The position numbers and the translations under genes were made by a program. Under the pieces are notes generated by a model that was not told the origin of the DNA, ran no database searches, and was given only the letters and a program-made list of their open reading frames with translations. From Alphaproteobacteria bacterium (GTDB taxonomy: Bacteria; Pseudomonadota; Alphaproteobacteria; Rhodobacterales; Rhodobacteraceae), in the NCBI GenBank assembly GCA_030433335.1, contig JAUILL010000017.1, positions 1 through 64,000 of the forward strand: a stretch of 64,000 nucleotides of DNA, given 5' to 3'. Each line of letters begins with the position of its first letter. Position 1 is the stretch's first letter. Of the stretch, positions 43,441-53,044 are shown in pieces.

Positions 43441-43457
43441 CGGCGCAACGGCAGCCG

Positions 43458-43664
43458 TTAGTAGTGCGGTGGCCGCTCGTCTCCGACGATCTCTGCCGCG
43501 CCATCCGAGTACTCCCGCGCCGCCTCGCGCTCCATCAGCAACTGTACGCGGCGGGTCAGAATAGCGATTTCCGTGTCCTGCCGCGCGACGATGTCTGACA
43601 TGTCGTCCACGGATTTTAGCAGATGCGCCACCCGCTCTTCAAGTTGGTCGATCCGGTTTTCCAT
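43458..43664 (-). CDS. slyX: SlyX-family coiled-coil protein
   Basis: This 68-residue protein is almost entirely one helical heptad-like stretch ([25 protein letters not shown]) followed by [17 protein letters not shown] and a C-terminal DERPPHY. That ending and the length match the SlyX family. Function is unknown; it is widespread and conserved. AAGGAAAA precedes the ATG. It diverges from hisS with 108 bp between starts. Confidence 0.88.
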   Translation of the reverse strand: MENRIDQLEERVAHLLKSVDDMSDIVARQDTEIAILTRRVQLLMEREAAREYSDGAAEIVGDERPPHY

Positions 43665-43772
43665 GCTGTTTTCCTTGCGCGTCGTTTTGGCTTTGTCACG
43701 TGCCGCCGCTTGCCCCCGCGGCGTTCAAACGCTACACCCCGCCGCGAAAAGACCCCTATCTGGAGTGTTCCC

Positions 43773-45269
43773 ATGGCCAAAGTCAAGAAACAGCCCCGGC
43801 CCAAGGCCGAAACCCCCAAAGGCTTTCGTGACTATTTCGGCCATGAAGTCACCGAACGTCAGGAAATGCTGCGCCAGATCGCAGAGGTCTATAGCCACTA
43901 TGGCTTTGATGCCTTGGAAACCAGCGCGGTCGAAACCGTCGAGGCGCTGGGTAAATTCCTGCCCGATGTGGATCGCCCGAACGAAGGCGTTTTCGGCTGG
44001 GAAGAAGAGGACAGCGGTTGGGTGGCCTTGCGCTATGACATGACCGCGCCTTTGGCCCGCGTTTATGCGCAGTTCCGCAACGATCTGCCGACCCCCTATC
44101 GCCGCTATGCGATGGGCCCCGTTTGGCGCAACGAAAAGCCCGGTCCCGGCCGCTTCCGCCAGTTCTACCAATGTGATGCGGATACCGTGGGTGCGCCCTC
44201 GGTCGCGGCGGATGCCGAGATTTGCGCGATGCTGTCGGATACGCTGGAGCGTGTGGGTATTCCCCGCGGCGACTACATCGTGCGCATCAACAACCGCAAG
44301 GTTCTGAACGGTGTCATGGAAGTGGCTGGCGTTCTGGACCCGTCCGACGAGACCAGATTCGAGGCCGAGCGTGGCATCGTTCTGCGCGCCATCGACAAGC
44401 TGGACCGCTTGGGCGAGGACGGCGTGCGTGCCCTGCTGGGTGAGGGCCGCAAGGACGAAAGCGGCGACTTTACCAAGGGTGCCGGTCTGGGGGCCGAGCA
44501 GGCCGAGGTTGTCATGGGCTTCATGGCAGCGCGTCGGGATACCGGTGCGGAAACCTTGGCCCGTCTGCGCGAACTGGTTGGCGGCAGCGCCATCGGTGCC
44601 GAAGGCGTGGACGAGCTGGAAGAGATCGCGACCCTGCTGGATGCCCAAGGCTACGGCCCTGACCGCATCATCATCGACCCCTCGGTCGTGCGGGGTTTGG
44701 GCTACTACACCGGTCCGGTCTACGAGGCCGAGCTGACCTTCGAGATTTTCGACGAAAAGGGCCGCAAGCGCCAGTTCGGCTCGGTGGCTGGTGGTGGCCG
44801 TTATGACGATCTGGTCAAGCGTTTCACCGGTCAGGTTGTGCCCGCGACTGGAGTGTCGATTGGTGTGGACCGTCTGCTGGCCGCCCTGCGTGCCAAGGGT
44901 CGCATCGGCCAAGAAGGTGCCCGTGGCCCCGTGGTCGTGACCGTGATGGATAAGGCCCGCATGGCCGACTACCAGTTGATGGTGCGCGAGCTGCGCGAGG
45001 CTGGCATTCGCGCCGAGGTCTATCTGGGTAACCCCAAGAACTTTGGCAACCAGCTGAAATACGCGGACAAGCGCAACAGCCCCGTGGCCGTCATCGAAGG
45101 CGGCGACGAGGCCGAGCGCGGTGTGGTCCAGATCAAGGACCTGATCCTTGGCGCCAAGATCGCCGAAGAGGCGACCTTGGAGGAATGGAAAGACCGTCCG
45201 TCGCAGTACGAAGTGGCCCGTGGTGACTTGGTCGCCAAGGTGCGCGAAATTTTGGATCTGTACAAATGA
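43773..45269 (+). CDS. hisS: Histidyl-tRNA synthetase
   Basis: This 498-residue class II synthetase has motif 2 around [29 protein letters not shown], the histidine-binding region in [16 protein letters not shown], and motif 3 [11 protein letters not shown]...[11 protein letters not shown]. The C-terminal anticodon-binding domain begins near residue 390 ([17 protein letters not shown]). Start at 43773 follows TGGAG; an upstream in-frame extension of 50 codons would overlap slyX antisense. It is first in hisS-hisZ-hisG, each overlapping the next by 4 nt. Confidence 0.96.
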   Translation: MAKVKKQPRPKAETPKGFRDYFGHEVTERQEMLRQIAEVYSHYGFDALETSAVETVEALGKFLPDVDRPNEGVFGWEEEDSGWVALRYDMTAPLARVYAQFRNDLPTPYRRYAMGPVWRNEKPGPGRFRQFYQCDADTVGAPSVAADAEICAMLSDTLERVGIPRGDYIVRINNRKVLNGVMEVAGVLDPSDETRFEAERGIVLRAIDKLDRLGEDGVRALLGEGRKDESGDFTKGAGLGAEQAEVVMGFMAARRDTGAETLARLRELVGGSAIGAEGVDELEEIATLLDAQGYGPDRIIIDPSVVRGLGYYTGPVYEAELTFEIFDEKGRKRQFGSVAGGGRYDDLVKRFTGQVVPATGVSIGVDRLLAALRAKGRIGQEGARGPVVVTVMDKARMADYQLMVRELREAGIRAEVYLGNPKNFGNQLKYADKRNSPVAVIEGGDEAERGVVQIKDLILGAKIAEEATLEEWKDRPSQYEVARGDLVAKVREILDLYK

Positions 45270-46351
45270 TCGACCGTAGCGCCCCCCGCAAACTGGCTGC
45301 AGAGCTGCGTGCGCAGTTCGAAGCCCAAGGCGCGGTGCCCGTAGAGCCGCCCTTCCTGCTGCCCGCGGAGACATTGCTCGACCTTTATGGCGAGGATATC
45401 CGCGGCCGCGCCTATGTGACCTCGGACCCCGCGCGGGGCGAGATGTTCATGCGCCCTGACTTCACCGTGCCCGTGGTAGAAATGCACATGGCCCAAGGCG
45501 CAGAACCTGCGCGCTACACCTACGCGGGCGAGGTTTTCCGACGTCAGGAAGAGAACCCCGATCGCGCCATCGAATACCTTCAGGTCGGGTATGAGGTCTT
45601 TGATCGTGCCGATCCTGTTGGCGCAGAGGCCGAGGTGTTTGCCCGCATCGCGTCTGCTCTGAAGCCCATGGGGCTGAAGGCCGTGACTGGTGACATCGGA
45701 CTGCTGCGCGCCGCTATTGAGGGGTTGGAGACCACCGATCGCCGTAAGGCTGCCTTGCTGCGCCACATCTGGCACCCGCGCCGGTTCCGCGCTTTGCTCG
45801 ACCGTTTTTCGGGCCGTGCACCTGTGCCCGCCGCGCGTGCTGCACTGCTGAACGCTGCTGACCCGCTGGCGAATGCGGGCCCGATGATTGGCCTGCGCTC
45901 TGCCGCCGAAATCGAGGACCGTATCACCGCGCTGAAAGAAGACGCCGCGACCGCGCCTCTCTCTGAACGCGAACTCGAACTGATCGAGGCGCTGCTGGAT
46001 GTCCGCGAAACGGTGCCCTTCGCGCTGGAGCAACTGCGTGATCTGGCCGTTGATCTGCCCGCGATTAACGGTGCTGTGGATCGCATGGCGGCCCGTGGTG
46101 CGGCTCTCGAAAAATTAGGAGTCTCGCTGGACACGCTGGAGTTCGAGGCGACTTATGGCCGGACATCGATGGAGTATTACGACGGTTTCGTCTTTGGCCT
46201 GATCGCCGAAGATCGCCCCGATCTGCCCCCCGTGGCATCGGGCGGGCGCTATGATGCGCTGACCTCGAAACTGGGGCAGGGCCGTGAAATTCCGGCTGTT
46301 GGCGGCGTCATCCGTCCCGGGCTGGTTCTGGACCTCGGAGGTCTGTCATGA
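45266..46351 (+). CDS. hisZ: HisZ, ATP phosphoribosyltransferase regulatory subunit
   Basis: This 361-residue paralogue of histidyl-tRNA synthetase lacks the anticodon-binding domain and cannot charge tRNA. It forms the regulatory partner of short-form HisG and mediates feedback by histidine. The class II fold remnants [45 protein letters not shown] and [10 protein letters not shown] support the call. It sits between hisS and hisG, overlapping each by 4 nt, the standard alphaproteobacterial arrangement. Confidence 0.95.
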   Translation: MIDRSAPRKLAAELRAQFEAQGAVPVEPPFLLPAETLLDLYGEDIRGRAYVTSDPARGEMFMRPDFTVPVVEMHMAQGAEPARYTYAGEVFRRQEENPDRAIEYLQVGYEVFDRADPVGAEAEVFARIASALKPMGLKAVTGDIGLLRAAIEGLETTDRRKAALLRHIWHPRRFRALLDRFSGRAPVPAARAALLNAADPLANAGPMIGLRSAAEIEDRITALKEDAATAPLSERELELIEALLDVRETVPFALEQLRDLAVDLPAINGAVDRMAARGAALEKLGVSLDTLEFEATYGRTSMEYYDGFVFGLIAEDRPDLPPVASGGRYDALTSKLGQGREIPAVGGVIRPGLVLDLGGLS

Positions 46352-47046
46352 CGATCAAGATCGGTGTGCCCTCGAAGGGCCGTTTGATGGAAAAGACCTT
46401 TGACTGGTTCGCAGAGCGGGGCGTGTCCCTGTCGCGCGCGGGCTCTGAACGCGAATATGCGGGCAAGGTCGAAGGGATCGAGGGTGTCGAACTGGTCCTG
46501 CTGTCTGCAGGCGAAATCCCCCGTGAGCTGTCAGCGGGCCGCATCCATCTGGGTGTGACCGGTCAGGACCTGATCCGAGAGAAGCTGTCCCAGTGGGATC
46601 AGCGGGTCGAGGAACTGGCGGAGCTGGGTTTTGGTCAGGCAGACCTGATCATTGCCGTGCCGCAGGTTTGGGTTGATGTGGATACACTCGAAGATTTGGA
46701 TGCGGTGTCTGCGGCCTTCCGCGCCGAGCATGGCTTCCGTCTGCGGATTGCCACGAAATACCACCGTCTGGTGCGCGAATACCTGAAGGAACACGGCGTC
46801 GCGGATTACCAGTTGGTCGACAGCCAAGGCGCGACCGAAGGCACCATCAAGAATCTGACTGCCGAGTCCGTGGCTGACATCACCAGCTCGGGTGAGACGC
46901 TGCGCGCAAACCATCTGAAGATCCTGTCGGATGCCCTGGTGCTGCGCTCTCAGGCGACGCTGTTCAAGGCGCGCGGACTGAAGCTGAGCGACGAGGATCG
47001 CGCCACACGCACCGAACTACTGAAAAAGCTGGGTGTCTGGAACTGA
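46348..47046 (+). CDS. hisG: HisG, short-form ATP phosphoribosyltransferase
   Basis: This 232-residue enzyme catalyses the first step of histidine biosynthesis, joining ATP with phosphoribosyl pyrophosphate. It begins KIGVPSKGRLMEKTF and contains GVTGQDLI and the PRPP-type loop DITSSGETLRANHLKIL. Lack of a C-terminal regulatory domain agrees with the adjacent HisZ. It overlaps hisZ by 4 nt and is followed by a strong terminator. Confidence 0.96.
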   Translation: MTIKIGVPSKGRLMEKTFDWFAERGVSLSRAGSEREYAGKVEGIEGVELVLLSAGEIPRELSAGRIHLGVTGQDLIREKLSQWDQRVEELAELGFGQADLIIAVPQVWVDVDTLEDLDAVSAAFRAEHGFRLRIATKYHRLVREYLKEHGVADYQLVDSQGATEGTIKNLTAESVADITSSGETLRANHLKILSDALVLRSQATLFKARGLKLSDEDRATRTELLKKLGVWN

Positions 47047-47054
47047 TCTGAGAT

Positions 47055-47072
47055 GGGGCGCTGCGGCGCCCC
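47055..47072. terminator. Terminator after hisG
   Basis: GGGGCGC-TGCG-GCGCCCC is followed by TTTGCTTTT on the plus strand. It also separates the converging DUF1489 gene. Confidence 0.9.
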
Positions 47073-47079
47073 TTTGCTT

Positions 47080-47511
47080 TTAGATGACTCCGATATCAGC
47101 GAGGGCGGCTGATAGCTCTGGTGGCAGGCTGTCTTCGGCCGCGCGGCCTTTGCGCAAATCGCGAGGGCTGTCTTCGGGCTTTAGGTAGCGCCAGCCTTGG
47201 AAGGGGCGTCGCGGAGCAGGCTCGGTGCGCTGCACCTCGTCGTCTAGCACAATCCCGCAGCGGCGGATGCCGTCTCCGATATCCACTTCGTCCAGACCGA
47301 TGATCCGCTGGCGCGCCAGAATCACGCCTTTGAACACCCAGTAGAGCGATCCGCCGTTCAGAATTTCGGCTTCGCGCTTGGGCCACATGCGGGTGACGTG
47401 TCGAACGCGCCCGTCAGGCCCTTTGGCCCGCGGGTTCTTTTGCCAGTTCAGTAGGTCTTCGACCTGTTCGGCACCGACGCAGAGCTTAAGTAGATTGATA
47501 TGTTCAGACAT
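47080..47511 (-). CDS. DUF1489 family protein
   Basis: This 143-residue soluble protein matches DUF1489, an alphaproteobacterial family. Landmarks are HINLLKLCVGAEQVEDLLNW, HVTRMWPKREAEILNGGSLYWVFKGVI and RPFQGWRYLKPEDSPRDL. Function is unknown. Start at 47511 gives the family's usual N-terminus; the longer reading adds 67 residues of low-complexity translation through the regulatory region. It diverges from nrdJ with 372 bp between starts. Confidence 0.88.
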   Translation of the reverse strand: MSEHINLLKLCVGAEQVEDLLNWQKNPRAKGPDGRVRHVTRMWPKREAEILNGGSLYWVFKGVILARQRIIGLDEVDIGDGIRRCGIVLDDEVQRTEPAPRRPFQGWRYLKPEDSPRDLRKGRAAEDSLPPELSAALADIGVI

Positions 47512-47588
47512 TGTTAACCACCTTAGGCGGGTACTTAGCCGATTGTCAGGGGTGGGCAAGACGGTTGCAGTCACTTTCCAGCGCGCAG

Positions 47589-47597
47589 TTGTCCACA
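47589..47597 (+). promoter_or_regulatory. DnaA-box-like site (TTGTCCACA)
   Basis: This nonamer differs at one position from the consensus TTATCCACA. It lies in the gap between DUF1489 and nrdJ, 163 bp upstream of a second, perfect box. Confidence 0.4.
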
Positions 47598-47759
47598 GGC
47601 CCTTGTGTAAAGCCTGCAACCTTAACGGGAAGCGCCCAACATTCCGATTTTGCCATGCAAGGGCAGGCCGCCTTAACCCTCGGTAGGCACGTTGTTTTTT
47701 GCTGAATCGCACAAATAGGTCCTATGGCTGCGGAGGTCTGCATCCGCTAAATGTAGGGA

Positions 47760-47768
47760 TGTGGATAA
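47760..47768 (-). promoter_or_regulatory. Perfect DnaA box upstream of nrdJ
   Basis: The minus strand reads TTATCCACA exactly, 116 bp before the nrdJ start codon. DnaA is known to regulate ribonucleotide reductase in other bacteria. One nonamer can occur by chance, but the position is suggestive. Confidence 0.5.
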
Positions 47769-47883
47769 TTAATTCTTCTAGATATGGTGACAAAAAGGCT
47801 GTTTTGGGCCATAAACGCGTTGACCAAACATGGCGCGTGCACTAGCTAGCGCCTCCGGACCATCACAAAAATTCGAGGCTGAA

Positions 47884-50145
47884 ATGACCCGCTTTGCTGC
47901 CCCCATTGCCGAACAAATCTGGGATATGAAGTACCGTTTGAAAGAGGCGGGCGGGCAGCCGATTGATGGCACGGTCGAGGACACTTGGCGTCGAATCGCG
48001 ACCAGCCTTGCCTCGGTCGAAAAAGACCCCAAGACCTGGGAAAAGAAGTTCTACGGCGCGCTCGAAGATTTCAAATTCCTGCCCGCAGGCCGCATCACCG
48101 CAGGCGCGGGCACTGGCCGCACCGTGACCCTGTTCAACTGCTTTGTCATGGGCACCATCCCTGACAGCATGGCTGGCATCTTTGACATGCTCAAAGAGGC
48201 CGCGCTGACCATGCAGCAGGGTGGCGGCATCGGCTATGACTTCAGCACCATTCGCCCCCGCGGCGCGGACGTCAAAGGCGTGGCCGCAGATGCGTCCGGC
48301 CCGCTGTCGTTCATGGATGTGTGGGATGCGATGTGCCGCACCATCATGTCCGCAGGTTCGCGCCGCGGCGCGATGATGGCGACCATGCGCTGTGATCACC
48401 CCGATATCGAGGACTTCATCACCGCGAAATCCGACGCAGCCCGCCTGCGCATGTTCAACGTGTCGGTTCTGGTCACCGACGCATTCATGGAAGCAGTCAA
48501 GAATGACGGTAGCTGGGAACTGAAGTTCGGCGACAAAGTATACAAGACCGTCGAGGCTCGTGATCTGTGGAACAAGATCATGAAGTCGACCTACGACTAC
48601 GCCGAGCCCGGCGTGATCTTTATCGACCGCATCAACCAGATGAACAATCTGGGCTACTGCGAGAGCATCGCGGCCACCAACCCCTGCGGCGAGCAGCCCC
48701 TGCCGCCCTATGGCGCCTGCCTGCTGGGCTCGATCAACATGGCCCGTCTGGTGGACAACGCCTTCGAAGAAGGCGCTGTTCTGAACGAAGACAAGCTGGC
48801 CGAACTGGTCGCTTTGGCCGTTCGTATGATGGACAACGTCGTGGACGCCAGCCGCTTCCCGCTAGAAGCGCAGGCCCGCGAAGCCGAGCAAAAGCGCCGC
48901 ATCGGTCTGGGTGTGACCGGTCTGGCCGACGCCTTGCTGATGGTTGGCCTGAAGTACGGCAGCGACGAAGCCGCCGCGCAGACCGAGAAGTGGATGAAGC
49001 TCATCGCTCGCGCGTCCTATTTGGCGTCCGTTGATCTGGCCAAGGAAAAGGGTGCCTTCCCGCTGTTTGACGCCGAAGGCTACCTGTCCTCGGGCAACAT
49101 GAAGCAGATGGACGATGACGTCCGCGCCGAGATCGCCGAGCACGGCATCCGCAACGCGCTGCTGACCTCGATCGCGCCCACCGGCACCATCTCGCTGTAC
49201 GCAGGCAACGTTAGCTCGGGCATCGAGCCCGTCTTCGCCTATGCCTATAAGCGCAAGGTTCTGCAAAAAGACGGCAGCCGCACCGAAGAAGAAGTGGTCG
49301 ATTACGCTGTCCAGATGTGGCGCGAAAAGATGGGCGACGCAGAGCTGCCCGACTACTTCGTGAACGCCCAAACGCTGGAGCCTTCGGCCCACGTGAAAAT
49401 GCAGGCGGCCGCGCAGAAGTGGATCGACAGCTCGATCTCCAAGACCATCAACTGCCCCGAAGACATCAGCTTTGACGATTTCAAAGACGTCTACATGGCG
49501 GCATGGGATCAGGGCTGCAAGGGCTGCACCACCTACCGCCCGAACGACGTGACCGGTTCGGTCCTGTCCGTCAGCGAAGAGAGCGAGAAGGCCCCCGAGC
49601 AGGACGAAGGCGCAGACGTCGTCTACCTGTCCGAGCCGCTGGACCGCCCGCAGGCGCTGGAAGGCAACACCTACAAGCTGAAGTGGCCCGATAGCGAGCA
49701 CGCGATCTACCTGACCATCAATGACGTGATCGTTGGCGGCCGTCGTCGTCCGTTCGAGGTTTTCATCAACTCCAAGAACATGGAGCACTTTGCCTGGACC
49801 GTGGCGCTGACCCGCATGATCTCGGCTGTGTTCCGCCGTGGTGGGGACATCACCTTTGTCGCCGAAGAGCTGAAAGCCGTGTTCGACCCCCGTGGCGGCG
49901 CATGGATCCAAGGCAAGTACATTCCCTCGATCCTGGCGGCGATTGGCAGCGTGATCGAGCAGCACCTCGTCTCGATCGGCTTCATGGAAGGCGAGGGCAT
50001 GGGCCTGAAGACGGATCCCAAAGCGCAAGTCGTCAATCTGGACCAGCCCAAAGGCAAGTCCTGCCCCAGCTGCGGTCAGTTTTCCATGATGATGGTCGAG
50101 GGATGCATGACCTGTTCATCTTGCGGGCACAGTAAGTGTGGTTGA
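47884..50145 (+). CDS. nrdJ: Adenosylcobalamin-dependent (class II) ribonucleotide reductase
   Basis: This 753-residue enzyme makes deoxyribonucleotides using a B12-generated thiyl radical. The reductase core has the first disulfide Cys in LFNCFVMGTI, the radical loop NPCGEQPLPPYGACLLGSIN with catalytic Cys and Glu, and APTGTISLYAG. The C-terminus ends in a Cys-rich redox tail (CPSCGQF, CMTCSSCGHSKCG). Start at 47884 follows GAGG; an ATG 18 codons upstream lacks a ribosome-binding site. Expression may respond to DnaA through the box upstream. Confidence 0.95.
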   Translation: MTRFAAPIAEQIWDMKYRLKEAGGQPIDGTVEDTWRRIATSLASVEKDPKTWEKKFYGALEDFKFLPAGRITAGAGTGRTVTLFNCFVMGTIPDSMAGIFDMLKEAALTMQQGGGIGYDFSTIRPRGADVKGVAADASGPLSFMDVWDAMCRTIMSAGSRRGAMMATMRCDHPDIEDFITAKSDAARLRMFNVSVLVTDAFMEAVKNDGSWELKFGDKVYKTVEARDLWNKIMKSTYDYAEPGVIFIDRINQMNNLGYCESIAATNPCGEQPLPPYGACLLGSINMARLVDNAFEEGAVLNEDKLAELVALAVRMMDNVVDASRFPLEAQAREAEQKRRIGLGVTGLADALLMVGLKYGSDEAAAQTEKWMKLIARASYLASVDLAKEKGAFPLFDAEGYLSSGNMKQMDDDVRAEIAEHGIRNALLTSIAPTGTISLYAGNVSSGIEPVFAYAYKRKVLQKDGSRTEEEVVDYAVQMWREKMGDAELPDYFVNAQTLEPSAHVKMQAAAQKWIDSSISKTINCPEDISFDDFKDVYMAAWDQGCKGCTTYRPNDVTGSVLSVSEESEKAPEQDEGADVVYLSEPLDRPQALEGNTYKLKWPDSEHAIYLTINDVIVGGRRRPFEVFINSKNMEHFAWTVALTRMISAVFRRGGDITFVAEELKAVFDPRGGAWIQGKYIPSILAAIGSVIEQHLVSIGFMEGEGMGLKTDPKAQVVNLDQPKGKSCPSCGQFSMMMVEGCMTCSSCGHSKCG

Positions 50146-50290
50146 TGACAGTAACTATTTATGTGTGAGTCAAAGAAACCATATGAGTGCGCAAACGAAA
50201 GCAAAAGCGTGCGCAAAGCGTGTCAAGAGAAAACTATGCTCTTTTAGAGCGGAAATTTTCTAGTTTCTCTGATTTGGCATGCAAGTGAAT
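50146..50290. other. Long 3' trailer of nrdJ
   Basis: About 145 bp separate the nrdJ stop from its terminator hairpin. The stretch is AT-rich with TCTTTTAGAGC and no reading frame. It is either a long trailer or a small transcript with its own end. Confidence 0.35.
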
Positions 50291-50323
50291 AGAGGCGCAG
50301 GTTTCTACCTAGCGCCTCTTTTT
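50291..50323 (+). terminator. Terminator downstream of nrdJ
   Basis: AGAGGCGC pairs with GCGCCTCT; the loop contains a second stem, AGGT-TTCT-ACCT. TTTTTCTTTC follows on the plus strand. Confidence 0.88.
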
Positions 50324-50342
50324 CTTTCTAAAAATCAGATGG

Positions 50343-52145
50343 TTAAGATAGGATGGGATCGGTTTCCTCGCGCAAGTAGACATGCCCAAACGGACCTCCG
50401 CGGCCTCCCAGAGGTTCAATGCCGGCGTCTCGCAGCTGTCGAACCAATCTCTGCCACGTGGCGCCGTAGACTTCCGCCATGAGCTTGGGGGTAACGAAAC
50501 GCGCTCGAAAGGCGATCTCGTCATTTGGGGTGAAGTAGGCCTGATCTGCCTTGGTGATCGGGTTCTTCAAGGTCGTCGTTTGAACATGACCGGCCTCAAT
50601 CATACGCTTCAGGTGCGATGGCTGCCCGATGCCGATGGACTTCGCAAAGATCTCGATGCTCTTTGCGTCGATAGGGTCAGGACGCAGAGCAGCGAGGACG
50701 TCATCGTGGTACACATGTATGGCTGCGTAGCCTTCCCATTCCATGCGGTTTCCGACCCGTTTGATGCGGCCATCTCGGATCGCCTCGATGATCTCGATCG
50801 GCCGCACTTTCAGCCGCTGTGCCGATTTGGAAATATGCTCCCAACCATGCTGTGCCTGCCGGAGCTGCTGTGCGCCGATCAGGAGGCTGTCCACGAATTT
50901 CTGCCCTTGGGCTGGGTGCCAGACCGCTTTCACATCTGTCGCATCGAGGTCGGGCACCAGAACGCCGTCCTCGACCAGCAGGTTGAATTGAGAGCGCGTG
51001 GCGTTGATGGCTGTAGCCATGTCCTTTGCCGTGATGAGCTCGGTCAAACTTGCCAGAATGGGCTGGGCCGCTGTGGCATCGAAGACTTCCCATGCGTCAG
51101 GCTTCCCCTTGTCTGCTTCAGGCACGATTTGCGCAGCGGCCAAAGCCTTGCGCAGACGCCGCTGGTCGATCCCGATCGCCTGCGCAGCCGTACGAACGGA
51201 ATGCAACCGGCGCTCCGTGACAGGCTGGCCAAGAAGCTCATCGCCGGGCCCCAGCGGCCATGTCGTGGCCATGTGTTCCCGCAGGAGATCCCTGTACGGT
51301 GCATAGTCTGGGTGGTCATTGTAATCGTAGGCGAGCCGCTCGTAGAGCTTTGGGAAGATGGCCTTCGGTCCATCATGCGGAGAGCCGGGTTTGCGCTGTA
51401 GTTCCACGAAGGTATCCCGGATGGCATCCTCTCCGTGACGGGCGACTTGAAAACCCATTTCGTAAAGGATCGGACGGTCCTCTGGCGTGATGCGTGACTG
51501 AGGAATATCCTCAAGGCGCAATCGTGCAGCGCCAAGCAGATGACAGAAATTGGAGGCCGCGTGTAGCGGATGCCCATCCAGCCAACTCGCTGGGAATTCG
51601 GCGCCCGCCAATCGGCCCTCGATCCAATGATCGAAATCGAACAGCTTCCGTGGATTGCCGTCGAGACTCCTGGACAAGATATCGTCTTTGATCGCCTCAA
51701 GAAGAGGCGCACTGTCGAACCTCTTGAGTGGGCTTGGCTTGCGCCACAACGGAACCAGCGCACTTTGATGGATGAAACAGACCGATACATGCGGGACCAG
51801 CCAATGCCCTCGCATCTTCATTTCGCCCGTTTGTTCGAAATCTTCTCTGAGGCACTGCGGGCACCCGCGCATGACTGGCGTTTGAAGAACTTTGGTCGGG
51901 AAACTATGCCCCCTAAACACCCTTGTTCCCTTGCCGACCAAGTGCGGCGACCAAGCTCGGATGTCCGATGGGAGCTCCTCTCCATGCTCGGCGAGGATTG
52001 CGATAGCGTCATCCGTATTCTGGAGAACTGCCGTGAGCGACGTGCCCTTGTCCGCGCAAAACGTTGCGGCATCCACCCAGAAGTGGGCAGCGCGACGGGA
52101 TATCCAGGATGCAACGGTCTCTCTTGAGGGGGGCTGTGCGAGCAT
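50343..52145 (-). CDS. tniQ: Lone TniQ-family transposition protein
   Basis: This 600-residue protein has an N-terminal TniQ domain: SWISRRAAHF, a VMRGCPQCLREDFEQTG zinc-type segment (CPQC) and HWLVPHVSVCFIHQSALVPLW, which supplies the second Cys/His pair. The remaining two-thirds hold helical, HTH-like stretches (AQAIGIDQRRLRKALAAAQI). TniQ/TnsD proteins choose targets for Tn5053/Tn7-like transposons together with TniA and TniB. Neither partner is present here. The ribosome-binding site is weak. A short open stretch just upstream on the same strand could be the tail of a lost neighbour. A remnant or a domesticated protein are both possible. Confidence 0.8.
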   Translation of the reverse strand: MLAQPPSRETVASWISRRAAHFWVDAATFCADKGTSLTAVLQNTDDAIAILAEHGEELPSDIRAWSPHLVGKGTRVFRGHSFPTKVLQTPVMRGCPQCLREDFEQTGEMKMRGHWLVPHVSVCFIHQSALVPLWRKPSPLKRFDSAPLLEAIKDDILSRSLDGNPRKLFDFDHWIEGRLAGAEFPASWLDGHPLHAASNFCHLLGAARLRLEDIPQSRITPEDRPILYEMGFQVARHGEDAIRDTFVELQRKPGSPHDGPKAIFPKLYERLAYDYNDHPDYAPYRDLLREHMATTWPLGPGDELLGQPVTERRLHSVRTAAQAIGIDQRRLRKALAAAQIVPEADKGKPDAWEVFDATAAQPILASLTELITAKDMATAINATRSQFNLLVEDGVLVPDLDATDVKAVWHPAQGQKFVDSLLIGAQQLRQAQHGWEHISKSAQRLKVRPIEIIEAIRDGRIKRVGNRMEWEGYAAIHVYHDDVLAALRPDPIDAKSIEIFAKSIGIGQPSHLKRMIEAGHVQTTTLKNPITKADQAYFTPNDEIAFRARFVTPKLMAEVYGATWQRLVRQLRDAGIEPLGGRGGPFGHVYLREETDPILS

Positions 52146-52484
52146 TGTTAGTCGATCTTCTGAGGCCTGCTCCCAGATATGCCAGAGAAAAACGAATGCA
52201 AATGGTCGTCATCTTCCTAGGCGCCGTTTTGTCTCATCGCCGGAGCGCGATCCCATCCATGAAAACCGGCTAATATGTGCCAGGCGTCCGGCGACCAGTC
52301 GCGGTGTGCAGCTTCAGAAGACCGCACTTTCAAGGCCTCGCGCAGCATTTCTGGCAGTCCAAGGTCGGCAAAGCGCAGGAACCTGCCATTTGCAAGTCAT
52401 CGCTGCGTAGAGGGGGCTCGGCTGGCGGCTTCAAAGGAGGGTGCGGCATATACTATTGGATTAGATTGCGTTTCAGACAACGGA
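52146..52484. other. Decayed sequence upstream of tniQ
   Basis: No complete gene is visible. On the minus strand at about 52217-52393 there is a 58-codon open stretch without a start (contains RFADLGLPEMLREAL and WSPDAWHILAGFHGWD) ending in a stop. It looks like the end of a lost gene, but I do not recognise it. Confidence 0.4.
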
Positions 52485-52513
52485 TTGACTCAACTGATAC
52501 ACTAGTGCATCTT
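52485..52513 (+). promoter_or_regulatory. Promoter with palindromic operator in its spacer (copy 1), reading toward scoAB
   Basis: TTGACT (52485-52490), then the 17-bp spacer CAACTGATACACTAGTG, then CATCTT (52508-52513). The dyad GAT-ACACTAGTG-CATC is centred on ACTAGT. The same arrangement recurs on the minus strand at 61723-61751 with only minor substitutions. An operator between -35 and -10 implies repression. The local GntR/FCD regulator is the best candidate. Confidence 0.7.
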
Positions 52514-53044
52514 AATTGGGCAGTTTGTGATTACGATTTACTCCACCCTAAGTGGAGCACGCGCGCAGATCGCGGATTTCGAACGTAAATCGCTTTGGGA
52601 GGAGCGCTTGATGTCAACGGTTACTTTCGGGTACTTGCCGAGCGTCAGCCGGGTTTGTGTGGCCCAATGAGCCTGATCAACTTCACGATCCCGAGACATT
52701 CGCCGAAACTGCAAGCCTTCGTCACCCGCGCGATGATTGTGGGACGCGGGGACGAAGCACAGACTTGCTCGTCACGGGTGTGGCTCCAAGGCTTCGCGAA
52801 AAACTGGAGCGTGGCGCACCTTGGCTTCGTACGATCGGCATCGACGCCAGGACGACTGATCTGGCCGGCTCGAACGCTGGTGAGATGCTGATGTTTCTCA
52901 GAACCGATTGTCGCGGCGCATCCCTCTGCCTTCTCCCCGTTGGCAGATAGCTTTCCACCCGTGCGAAGGTTCAGCCCGGGGGTCGATCTCGCCCTCGAGA
53001 TCGGCGTCTGGGCACTATCTACACTATTCACCGGAGAACAGGAT
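52514..53044 (+). other. Leader with a broken or cryptic reading frame before scoA
   Basis: About 95 bp after the promoter an ATG at 52611 has an excellent ribosome-binding site (GGGAGGAG) but reads only MSTVTFGYLPSVSRVCVAQ before a stop. A different frame then stays open from about 52657 to 52950 (contains RLREKLERGAPWLRTIGIDA and GEMLMFLRTDCRG). This pattern fits a first operon gene disrupted by a frameshift. I do not recognise the family, and two later ATGs in other frames are no better supported. Confidence 0.4.

Noticed and set aside
43725-45374. 549-codon antisense frame opposite hisS
   Set aside because: Same third-position GC effect; no domain and it overlaps an essential gene fully.
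47700-47800. NrdR boxes upstream of nrdJ
   Set aside because: AT-rich segments such as TAGATATGGTG resemble the box only loosely, and no properly spaced pair was found.
48862-50028. 388-codon antisense frame opposite nrdJ
   Set aside because: No motif, and nrdJ residues are all conserved on the plus strand.
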